Source of the DNA: SG8-39 sp032125995
Lineage (GTDB): Bacteria; Pseudomonadota; Gammaproteobacteria; Burkholderiales; SG8-39
Length of the DNA: 7,751 bases
Direction of reading: 5' to 3'
Assembly (NCBI GenBank): GCA_032125995.1
Contig: JAQBBQ010000073.1
Coordinates: 1 to 7,751, forward strand
The notes below the pieces were generated by a model. It was not told where the DNA came from and ran no database searches. It was given only the letters and a program-made list of their open reading frames with translations. Within the stretch, counting starts at the first letter, position 1, and each line of letters starts with the position of its first letter. Of this stretch, positions 1-5,491 are shown in pieces. A program made the translations under genes and the position numbers.

Positions 1-591
1 CGCTTCGTCGACGAGGGCGCGGACTTTCGCAACTACACCTATGCCAAGTACGGCGGCGTCATCCTCGGCCAGCCCGGGCAGTTCGCCTGGCAGATCTTCG
101 ATGCCAAGGTAAAGGCGCAGCTGCGCGACGAATACAAGATCAAGCAAGTCACCAAGGTAACCGCCAACACCCTGGAAGAACTCGTCACAAAGCTGGACGA
201 CGTCGATGCCGCGGCCGCCCTGGCGGAGCTTAGGGCGTACAACGCCGCGGTGAAGACCGACGTTCCCTTCAATCCGAACATCAAGGACGGGCGCGGCACC
301 GGAGGGCTCGCGATTCCGAAGTCGAACTGGGCCAACACCCTCGATACGCCGCCGTTCGAAGCCTACGCAGTCACCTGCGGCATCACCTTCACGTTCGGGG
401 GCCTGCGCATCAACACCGACGCCCAGGTCCTGTCGACCGACGGCGAGCCGATTCCCGGCCTCTACGCCGCGGGCGAGTTGGTCGGCGGCATCTTCTACTT
501 CAACTACCCCGGCGGCACCGGGCTCACCAACGGCGCCGTCTTCGGCAAGATCGCCGGAACGAGCGCGGCGGCCAAACCACCGAATACCTAG
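1..591 (+). CDS. TcuA-like FAD-dependent dehydrogenase, C-terminal part
   Basis: This is the last 196 codons of a flavoprotein of the fumarate reductase/succinate dehydrogenase flavoprotein superfamily; the 5' end lies outside the window. The visible part opens with RFVDEGADFRNYTYAKYG, then has a mixed cap region, and ends with GGLRINTDAQVL (about 137-148) and GLYAAGELVGG (about 157-167), which close the FAD-binding domain. The next stretch, FNYPGGTGLTNGAVFG, resembles FAD-dependent tricarballylate dehydrogenase TcuA. In flavocytochrome c fumarate reductases the corresponding positions carry a His-His pair before the GG and an Arg after the Asn. Here they read T-F and Y, so a true fumarate reductase is unlikely. 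The probable reaction is FAD-linked oxidation of a polycarboxylate or related acid, but the substrate is unknown. The stop codon TAG runs directly into the Shine-Dalgarno of the next gene, so the two are probably cotranscribed and coupled. A 3-ketosteroid-dehydrogenase-like activity is a less likely alternative. Confidence 0.82.
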   Translation, partial: RFVDEGADFRNYTYAKYGGVILGQPGQFAWQIFDAKVKAQLRDEYKIKQVTKVTANTLEELVTKLDDVDAAAALAELRAYNAAVKTDVPFNPNIKDGRGTGGLAIPKSNWANTLDTPPFEAYAVTCGITFTFGGLRINTDAQVLSTDGEPIPGLYAAGELVGGIFYFNYPGGTGLTNGAVFGKIAGTSAAAKPPNT

Positions 592-594
592 GAG
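591..594 (+). promoter_or_regulatory. Ribosome binding site fused to upstream stop codon
   Basis: GGAG begins on the last base of the TAG stop of the flavoprotein gene and lies 11 nt before the ATG at 606. It supports that ATG as the start of the ThDP enzyme and suggests translational coupling. Confidence 0.6.
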
Positions 595-605
595 TCGGAA
601 CAACC

Positions 606-2390
606 ATGGCAAACAAAAAGGGCGCCGAACTGATCGCCGAATTCCTCGTGAAAGAAAAGATCCCCTACGTGTTCGGCATCTGCGGGCATGGCAACGTCGG
701 CCTGCTCGATGCGCTGCACGATGTCGCCGACGAGGTGAAGTACGTCTCGCCGCGCCACGAGCAGGTCGCGGGCCACATGGCGGACGGTTTTTTCCGCGTC
801 AGCCACCGGCCCGCCGCGACCCTCACCTCGACCGGGCCGGGCTCGGCGAACCTCATCATGGCGCTTGCCGTGGCGCAGACCGATTCGTCCGCGCTGCTCG
901 CGATCACCGCGAACGTGCCGACCTCGCAGTTCAACCGCGGCCCGTTCCAGGAATTGAACCGCCACTACCAGGCCGACTACCCGAGCGTGGTGCGCCCGGT
1001 GGTGAAACGCAGCTTTCAGCCCACGCGCGCCGAGATGCTGCCGCTCGCGATGCGCCAGGCGGTCACCACGATGACCAGCGGCCGGCCGGGGCCGGTGAAC
1101 CTCGACGTGCCGTTCAATGTCTTCCAGGAGACGACCGACGCACAGCTCGAAGCGCCCTGGGACGGCTACCTTTCACGCAGGAGCGGCGCTTCGAACGACG
1201 ACATCAAGCGCACGCTCGACCTCGTCCTCGCCGCCAAGCGCCCCGCGCTCTTCATCGGTCACGGCGTGACGCTCTCGGAAGCCGCGCTCGAGCTGACCGA
1301 ATTCGCCCGACGGCTGCGGATTCCAGTCATCAGCTCGCCAAACGGCATGGGCTGCCTCGACATGGAGGATGCCCTTTCACTCGGCTTCATCGGCCGCAAT
1401 GGCGCCTATCCCGCGAACCAGGCGGGGCGTTACGCCGATCTCGTCATCGCGATCGGCGCCCGCTTCGACGACCGCTCGTCGTCGTCGTGGATGCCGGGTT
1501 ACTCGTGGAACTTCCCGCATACGAAACTCATCCACGTCGATGTTGATAATGCCGAGCTCGGCCGCAATTACCCGCCCGACCTCGCCATCCTCGCCGATGC
1601 ACGCGCCTACCTGCAGCAGCTGCTCGCCGCGCTCGCGGGGCGCAAGCGCGACGGCGCACCGCGCCTCGCCGAGTGGCACGCGCAGATCGAGGGCTGGAAG
1701 AAGGAATGGGAGGCCTACGTGCGCCCCAATTTCGAGATCCACGCCTCGCCCCTGCGTCCGGAGCGCGTGGTCGCCGACTGCCGCGCGGTGCTGCCCGACG
1801 ACGCGATCATCTCGCTCGACTCGGGCGTGCACCACAACTGGTACATGCAATTCTGGAATGCGCGCCGCCCGCAGACCATGCTCAACACCTGGGGCTATTC
1901 GGGCATGGGCTTCGGCCCGAGCGCGATCCTCGGCGCCAAGCTCGCCGCACCCGAGCGGCCCTGCATCGCGATCTGCGGTGACGGCGGCTTCACCATGGTG
2001 CCGCACGTGCTGTGCACCGCGGTCGAGTACAACATCCCCGTGGTGTGGGTGGTGTGGAACAACTTTTCCTGGGCGGCGATTCGCGACATTCAATACGGCC
2101 TCTTCGACGGGCGCGAGTACGGCACCGCCTTTTATGAAGGCCCCGAAGGCAAGCCCTACAACCCGGACTTCGCGGCCTGGGCACGCGCCGCGGGCGTGGA
2201 AGGTCACACGGTGACGAAGTCGGAAGACTTCAAGGGCGCGCTCGAGCATGCAGTGAAACTCGGCAAGCCCTGCCTGATCGACGTCCACGTCGACGCCAAC
2301 ATCCGCCCGCCCGCGACTGGCGCCTGGGCACTGCCGCCGATTCCGCACAAGGAGCCGGTGTTCGGCGCCAAGCACCTTATCAACGACTAA
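606..2390 (+). CDS. Thiamine-diphosphate-dependent enzyme, acetolactate-synthase-like
   Basis: This 594-residue protein has the three-domain plan of the acetolactate synthase/benzoylformate decarboxylase superfamily: an N-terminal PYR domain (about 1-170), a central domain (about 190-340) and a C-terminal PP domain (about 390-570). The catalytic Glu that activates the cofactor is E52 in the RHEQ motif. GARFDDR at 284-290 in the central domain is typical of acetolactate-synthase relatives. The ThDP/Mg motif runs from G458-D459-G460-G461 to N485-N486, with the expected 27-residue Asp-to-Asn spacing. The enzyme should therefore be active and decarboxylate or ligate a 2-oxo acid. It is not obviously IlvB, because no small-subunit gene follows, and not glyoxylate carboligase, which lacks the catalytic Glu. 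The neighbours (FAD dehydrogenase before, cupin after) point to a catabolic role. The exact substrate cannot be assigned. The stop codon TAA overlaps the left arm of an inverted repeat. Confidence 0.87.
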   Translation: MANKKGAELIAEFLVKEKIPYVFGICGHGNVGLLDALHDVADEVKYVSPRHEQVAGHMADGFFRVSHRPAATLTSTGPGSANLIMALAVAQTDSSALLAITANVPTSQFNRGPFQELNRHYQADYPSVVRPVVKRSFQPTRAEMLPLAMRQAVTTMTSGRPGPVNLDVPFNVFQETTDAQLEAPWDGYLSRRSGASNDDIKRTLDLVLAAKRPALFIGHGVTLSEAALELTEFARRLRIPVISSPNGMGCLDMEDALSLGFIGRNGAYPANQAGRYADLVIAIGARFDDRSSSSWMPGYSWNFPHTKLIHVDVDNAELGRNYPPDLAILADARAYLQQLLAALAGRKRDGAPRLAEWHAQIEGWKKEWEAYVRPNFEIHASPLRPERVVADCRAVLPDDAIISLDSGVHHNWYMQFWNARRPQTMLNTWGYSGMGFGPSAILGAKLAAPERPCIAICGDGGFTMVPHVLCTAVEYNIPVVWVVWNNFSWAAIRDIQYGLFDGREYGTAFYEGPEGKPYNPDFAAWARAAGVEGHTVTKSEDFKGALEHAVKLGKPCLIDVHVDANIRPPATGAWALPPIPHKEPVFGAKHLIND

Positions 2391-2461
2391 AAAGGTGTCA
2401 GGAACCTTTTCGTAATAGGTAATGCCAGGCTCTAGTCCGAAAAGGTTCCTGACACCTTTTT
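2389..2461. repeat. Perfect inverted repeat with 24-bp arms, REP/MITE-like
   Basis: The left arm (2389-2412) begins AAAAAGGTGTCAGGAACC and ends TTTTCG. The right arm (2438-2461) is its exact reverse complement, with a 25-nt loop between them. Each arm is itself an interrupted palindrome: AAAAGGT, a 7-nt spacer, then ACCTTTT (2390-2396/2404-2410 and 2440-2446/2454-2460). The DNA or RNA could therefore fold as one long hairpin or as two small ones. The element fills most of the gap between the ThDP and cupin genes and is much richer in A+T than the flanks. The structure resembles REP-like or miniature inverted-repeat elements that are dispersed in some proteobacterial genomes; only one copy is visible here, so that class is inferred. 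Confidence 0.75.
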
Positions 2462-2475
2462 CCTGACACCTTTTT
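2438..2475 (+). terminator. Possible attenuator or terminator made by the inverted repeat
   Basis: As RNA, the 24-bp stem (2389-2461) ends in a U5 run, and a second C-C-then-U5 tract follows at 2469-2475. This has the outline of an intrinsic terminator, although the base of the stem is A-U rich and the loop is long. Because the arms are flanked by A and T runs, it could act on either strand. It might reduce readthrough from the ThDP gene into the cupin gene. Function is inferred only from shape. Confidence 0.3.
2446..2475. repeat. 14-bp tandem duplication of the palindrome's outer end
   Basis: TTCCTGACACCTTT occurs twice in direct tandem (2446-2459 and 2460-2473), and the match continues as TT to 2475. 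The first unit is the outer end of the right arm of the inverted repeat. The second unit lies beyond the palindrome and ends two bases before the cupin ribosome binding site. It may be a slippage or insertion scar, or a remnant of another element copy. Confidence 0.7.
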
Positions 2476-2476
2476 C

Positions 2477-2483
2477 AAGGAGG
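2477..2483 (+). promoter_or_regulatory. Strong Shine-Dalgarno of the cupin gene
   Basis: AAGGAGG lies 6 nt before the ATG at 2490, an almost ideal anti-16S match and spacing. It fixes the cupin start immediately downstream of the repeat element. Confidence 0.8.
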
Positions 2484-2489
2484 CAAGCA

Positions 2490-2864
2490 ATGGCCAAGGC
2501 AAAAGCGCGCAAGCCCATTATCCGCAACATCGCCGAAGTCGACTGGGAGGACTTGCCCGCGCATTTCGGCGGCGCGTTCTCGAAGTTCCTCGTGCGCCCG
2601 GAAACGACGGGCTCGCACGAGATCGACTACCGCATTTCCTGCTACCAGCCGCGCGCCTACGTCGAGCCGCACACGCACAAGGTGCAGGAGCAGGTCTACC
2701 ACGTGCTCGAGGGCGAAGGCCTGATGCAGATCGGCGTCAAGCGCCAGGTGGTACGCCGGCACGACGTCATCTTCATTCCGCCCGGCGTCAAGCACGCGAT
2801 CTACAACACGGGCCTCGTCGACCTCGTGTTCATCGTCGTCACCGTGCCGATCGACGACCGCTGA
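2490..2864 (+). CDS. Single-domain cupin protein
   Basis: This is a 124-residue small cupin. Motif 1 is H61-T-H63 followed by E67 and G75 (PHTHKVQEQVYHVLEGEG). Motif 2 is P98-G99, H102 and N106 (IPPGVKHAIYNTG). The four usual metal ligands (His61, His63, Glu67, His102) are all present, so a bound divalent metal is expected. The first 45 residues form a lead-in strand and helix region with no signal peptide, so the protein is probably cytosolic. Cupins of this size serve as isomerases, lyases, dioxygenases or sugar/acid-binding proteins, and no specific activity can be assigned. Its place after a dehydrogenase and a ThDP enzyme on the same strand suggests a role in the same organic-acid pathway. 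The repeat in between could uncouple its expression from theirs. It ends 9 nt from the stop codon of the convergent glutaredoxin-like gene. Confidence 0.85.
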   Translation: MAKAKARKPIIRNIAEVDWEDLPAHFGGAFSKFLVRPETTGSHEIDYRISCYQPRAYVEPHTHKVQEQVYHVLEGEGLMQIGVKRQVVRRHDVIFIPPGVKHAIYNTGLVDLVFIVVTVPIDDR

Positions 2865-2870
2865 GCAGGG

Positions 2871-2880
2871 GCGCTAGCGC
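2871..2880. repeat. 10-bp perfect palindrome at convergent gene ends
   Basis: GCGCTAGCGC is fully self-complementary and contains the TAG stop of the minus-strand glutaredoxin-like gene. It lies in the 9-nt space between two convergent stops and the first bases of the minus gene. It has no loop or T-run, so it is not a normal terminator. It may be chance in GC-rich DNA. Confidence 0.4.
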
Positions 2881-3236
2881 TTGCCGCCGAGCTCGCCGCT
2901 GTGCAGCAGGCGGTTGAGCTCGTCGGCGCCGCCGATCAGCACGCCTTTCACGAACACCATCGGAAAGGTCGGCCAGCCGGCCCACATCTTGAGCGCGTTG
3001 CGCCGGCGCCATTTGTTCAAATAGCTGCCGTACTCGAGGTACTTGAACGGCAACTTGGCAGACTCGAGCATGCGCCGCGCGCGACGCACGAACGGGTTCT
3101 GCGCCATGCCAAGCACGACGATGTCGTTCGCCGCGATGGCCGCCTCCACGTCGCCGATGAGGTCGGCGTGTCGCGTCGAGATCTTTTCTCGAATCGCGGG
3201 ATGGATGCGGGATTCGTCAAGCAGGATGCGCGGCAT
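2874..3236 (-). CDS. Cysteine-free glutaredoxin-fold protein
   Basis: This 120-residue protein has a roughly 30-residue N-terminal extension and then a glutaredoxin-like domain (about 36-115). The features seen are the first strand IVVLGM, a helix RRARRMLESA, the cis-Pro motif W88-P-T-F-P92 followed by MVFVKG, and the GGADEL segment (102-107) before the last helix. These match the glutathione-binding parts of monothiol glutaredoxins. Where a glutaredoxin has C-P-x-C or C-G-F-S, this protein reads N47-P-F-V50, and it contains no cysteine anywhere. It therefore cannot do thiol-disulfide exchange or hold an Fe-S cluster through its own thiol. A binding, scaffold or regulatory role is inferred. 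The ATG at 3236 is supported by AGGAG (3246-3242) 5 nt upstream, which overlaps the arfB stop. It is the last gene of the lemA-DUF2207-arfB unit. Confidence 0.8.
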   Translation of the reverse strand: MPRILLDESRIHPAIREKISTRHADLIGDVEAAIAANDIVVLGMAQNPFVRRARRMLESAKLPFKYLEYGSYLNKWRRRNALKMWAGWPTFPMVFVKGVLIGGADELNRLLHSGELGGKR

Positions 3237-3241
3237 CGGGG

Positions 3242-3246
3242 CTCCT
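3242..3246 (-). promoter_or_regulatory. Ribosome binding site overlapping the arfB stop codon
   Basis: On the minus strand AGGAG uses the last two bases of the arfB TAG stop and lies 5 nt before the ATG of the glutaredoxin-like gene. This indicates coupling of the two genes. Confidence 0.65.
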
Positions 3247-3655
3247 AATCCATCACTTTAGCGCGAGTAGCCTTGAGCTGGCCGCGGCGCGTCTTGCCCT
3301 CCAGCCGCCGCTTCTTCGCCGCGCGTGACGGGCGCGTCGGCTTGCGCTTCTTCGGCACGTGAGCCGCCGTGGCGACGAGCGCTTCCAGCCGCTCGATCGC
3401 CTCGGCACGATTGAGCTCCAGGCTGCGATGACGCTGCGCCTTGATGACGACGATGCCGGTGCGCGTCATGCGATGGTCGCCGCGCGCGAGCAGGCGCTGC
3501 TTGACGGTGTCCGACAGGGACGAGGCACGCACATCGAAACGCAGGTGCACCGCATTCGACACCTTGTTGACGTTCTGTCCGCCGGGACCGCCCGCGCGGA
3601 TGGCGACGATTTCGATCTCGCCCTCGGGGATCGAAACCCGCGCCGGCCCTACCAT
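3245..3655 (-). CDS. arfB: Alternative ribosome-rescue factor B (peptidyl-tRNA hydrolase)
   Basis: This 136-residue homologue of ArfB/YaeJ releases peptides from ribosomes stalled at the 3' end of non-stop mRNAs by hydrolysing peptidyl-tRNA. The catalytic GGQ motif is G25-G26-Q27 within RAGGPGGQNVNKVSNAVHLRF, as in class I release factors. The C-terminal tail is strongly basic (about residues 102-134, with KKRKPTRPSRAAKKRR), as needed to enter the empty mRNA channel. Length (E. coli protein 140 residues) and the N-terminal SIPEGEIEI pattern fit the family and support the ATG at 3655. This ATG overlaps the stop of the upstream DUF2207 gene by 7 nt. Its Shine-Dalgarno, GGAGGT, lies inside the poly-glycine codons of that gene. 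The reading frame is intact and no key residue is missing. Confidence 0.93.
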   Translation of the reverse strand: MVGPARVSIPEGEIEIVAIRAGGPGGQNVNKVSNAVHLRFDVRASSLSDTVKQRLLARGDHRMTRTGIVVIKAQRHRSLELNRAEAIERLEALVATAAHVPKKRKPTRPSRAAKKRRLEGKTRRGQLKATRAKVMD

Positions 3656-5487
3656 CCGCCCCCACCTCCGCCGCCCCCGCCTCCGCCGGAGCTGCCGCCT
3701 CCTCCGCCACCGCCCGAGCTGCCACCCGATGAGCTGCCCGGCGGGGTCGAGGCCGCGCTGATCGTCGAGCCAAGGTCAGTGAGCGAGCCCGCGAGATCGC
3801 CCGCGCGACGGCCATCGGCGAATCCGCCAGCGCCACCGCCATAGTGGCTGTTCATGGCCGCGGCCACCGCTGCGACGCCAAGGGTCGCTGCGAAACGGTC
3901 GGCCCATGGGGTCTCGACATCGAGCGCAAATGCGTAGGGCAGCAACCGAGCGAATTCGTCAGCCGTTTGCGGCGGCGCCTTCATGCGCCTCAGATCGTCG
4001 GCTTCGGCGACCGAAAGATACTGACGCAGACCGTCGATCGCGTCCTTCAGTTTACGGCCCTGCACGCTGTAGGCAGGAAGCCAGCGCGCGAACAGCACGA
4101 GCACCGCCGCCATCGACACCGCGACGACGGCGATGAACAGGACCGGCGCCTCGAGGATGATCATCGCCACGAAGCTGAGGACCGCAATAACCACGCCAAC
4201 GGCGAATGACCCGCGGTTACGCGAAAAACAACGCGCCTTGAGCTGGCGCTCGAGGTCCTCGTGCAGCGCGTCGCGCGCCTTCTGCACCGTGGGATCGTGC
4301 CGGCGCCCGATCAGGAGCTGCGTCGTCCCGCCCGGCAGCAGCGTGCGCGCAAGCTGCGCCTCGCCGGGAAGCCATTCCATCGCCTGCCCGCTTCGCGTGA
4401 TGGCGTAGTCGGTCTGTCGGCGCGCAGCGGCCTTGAGCGGTTCGGCCACCATGTCGAGCAGGCTCTCAGCAACCGAGCCCATCGCCTTCGCCGCGCTGCG
4501 TAGCTCGGCCGCGACCTTCTCGAAATGTCCCTCGCCGGTCGCCCTGTCGATGTGCAGATAGCCCCGCTCTGCCAGTCCGAGCAGCGCCGCGGCGAAACAG
4601 CGCTCGTCCGCAGCCATGCGATCGACGTAGCGCACCCCTGCGGGCCCGAGGCCGGGCGGCGGCTCGTAGCGCGGAAAGCGCGGTCCGGCGCGCGGGTCGC
4701 GCCCAACGAGGGTCCAGCGCCAGTACAGAAAGATGAGCAGCAAGACGAACCCGGCGAAGCCAGCCGCGCCACCGCGGTTTTCGCCAAACCACCAGCCCGC
4801 ACGTTCGCGCCATGACGGCTCGGCGACGATGCCCTTCGGAAACGCCATCACGATCGTCAGTCCTTCGTAGGGCCTGAGCATGTGGTTGGTCGCGAAACGC
4901 GCGCCACCGTCGAAGGCTTCTGCGTCGACGTCGCGTCCGCGCGCACCCTGCCGGCCGGTGTAGGCCTCGACCTTCAACTCGCTCGCCGCCACCGCGCGGG
5001 GAAGCTTCACCTCGGCCGACACGTGATCCATCGCGAACACCCAGCCGTTGCCGTTCACGTTCCAGTACAGCTCGTCGTGATCGTCGAAAAACCCGAGCTG
5101 GCGCGCGGTTCGATAGACGATCTCGTAGCTGGTGGTGCCGCGCTTGAGAAACACGTTTGCACTGCCGATGCGAACGCGCACGCCATTGCGCTGGCCCTGC
5201 ACGGCGTAGGGTTCGGGCCGGCCGTCGCGCGTGACCTCGATTACCTCGAACGGCACGCGCACGAGTGCGCCGAAGCGGTCGCGATACTCGGTGGGGAAAT
5301 CGCGAAAGATGCCGCGCTTGATGACGCGGCCTTCGGCCTGGACCTTGATGCGCTCGCGTACGGTGAGCGACCCGTCGGCGTGAATCTGCACCGCGCTATG
5401 GAAATCGAGCACCCGCTCGGCCGCCGCGGCCGCCCCGACCAAGGCACCCCATCCCAGCAGCACGGCGAATACGAGAATACGTCTCAT
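3649..5487 (-). CDS. DUF2207 membrane protein with glycine-rich tail
   Basis: This 612-residue membrane protein of the YciQ/DUF2207 family has unknown biochemical role. Residues 1-23 form a signal peptide (hydrophobic core ending in a run of Ala). The extracytoplasmic DUF2207 domain spans about 24-220. A first membrane segment (about 242-258) is followed by the family marker WTLVGRDP and by PRYEPPPGLGPAGVRYV. Two further membrane segments lie at about 428-470 and are followed by GRKLKDAIDGLRQYLSVAE and LLPYAFALDVETPW, both typical of the family. The tail (about 584-612) is almost only Ser and Gly and ends in Trp, as in many relatives. The gene starts 4 nt after the lemA stop, without a clear ribosome binding site of its own, so coupling is likely. 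LemA and DUF2207 genes are commonly paired, and the two probably form a membrane or envelope module. The ATG at 5487 is chosen because it gives the signal peptide directly. Confidence 0.9.
   Translation of the reverse strand: MRRILVFAVLLGWGALVGAAAAAERVLDFHSAVQIHADGSLTVRERIKVQAEGRVIKRGIFRDFPTEYRDRFGALVRVPFEVIEVTRDGRPEPYAVQGQRNGVRVRIGSANVFLKRGTTSYEIVYRTARQLGFFDDHDELYWNVNGNGWVFAMDHVSAEVKLPRAVAASELKVEAYTGRQGARGRDVDAEAFDGGARFATNHMLRPYEGLTIVMAFPKGIVAEPSWRERAGWWFGENRGGAAGFAGFVLLLIFLYWRWTLVGRDPRAGPRFPRYEPPPGLGPAGVRYVDRMAADERCFAAALLGLAERGYLHIDRATGEGHFEKVAAELRSAAKAMGSVAESLLDMVAEPLKAAARRQTDYAITRSGQAMEWLPGEAQLARTLLPGGTTQLLIGRRHDPTVQKARDALHEDLERQLKARCFSRNRGSFAVGVVIAVLSFVAMIILEAPVLFIAVVAVSMAAVLVLFARWLPAYSVQGRKLKDAIDGLRQYLSVAEADDLRRMKAPPQTADEFARLLPYAFALDVETPWADRFAATLGVAAVAAAMNSHYGGGAGGFADGRRAGDLAGSLTDLGSTISAASTPPGSSSGGSSGGGGGGGSSGGGGGGGGGGGW
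3654..3736 (-). repeat. Low-complexity Gly/Ser codon tract
   Basis: Imperfect GGN/AGC-type codon repeats encode the Ser/Gly tail of the DUF2207 protein, including an 11-glycine run before the final Trp. On the plus strand the tract reads as proline codons. Such simple sequence can change length by replication slippage. Confidence 0.7.
3664..3669 (-). promoter_or_regulatory. arfB ribosome binding site inside glycine codons
   Basis: GGAGGT on the minus strand lies 8 nt before the arfB ATG at 3655. In the DUF2207 frame the same bases encode Gly-Gly near the C-terminus. This is the feature that best decides the arfB start. Confidence 0.65.
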
Positions 5488-5491
5488 CGCG

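Noticed and set aside
1377..2375. Long 332-codon open frame on the minus strand opposite the ThDP gene
   Set aside because: It lies entirely antisense to a gene with clear catalytic motifs, and its Arg/Ala/His/Val-rich sequence resembles no family; long shadow frames are expected in GC-rich coding DNA.
2389..2475. CRISPR-like or short tandem repeat array
   Set aside because: There are only two inverted arms and one 14-bp tandem copy, without regular unique spacers, and no cas gene nearby.
2391..2489. Riboswitch upstream of the cupin gene
   Set aside because: The hairpin is explained by a perfect inverted repeat with low-complexity ends; no known aptamer core (for example a thi-box) is recognisable.
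2874..3236. Reading the glutaredoxin-like gene as a pseudogene because the active site is lost
   Set aside because: The frame is intact, the other fold motifs are kept and a good ribosome binding site is present; loss of all cysteines looks like a divergent subfamily more than decay.
3359..3844. Plus-strand frame with a long poly-proline stretch
   Set aside because: The proline run is the complement of the DUF2207 glycine tail; the rest is antisense to arfB.
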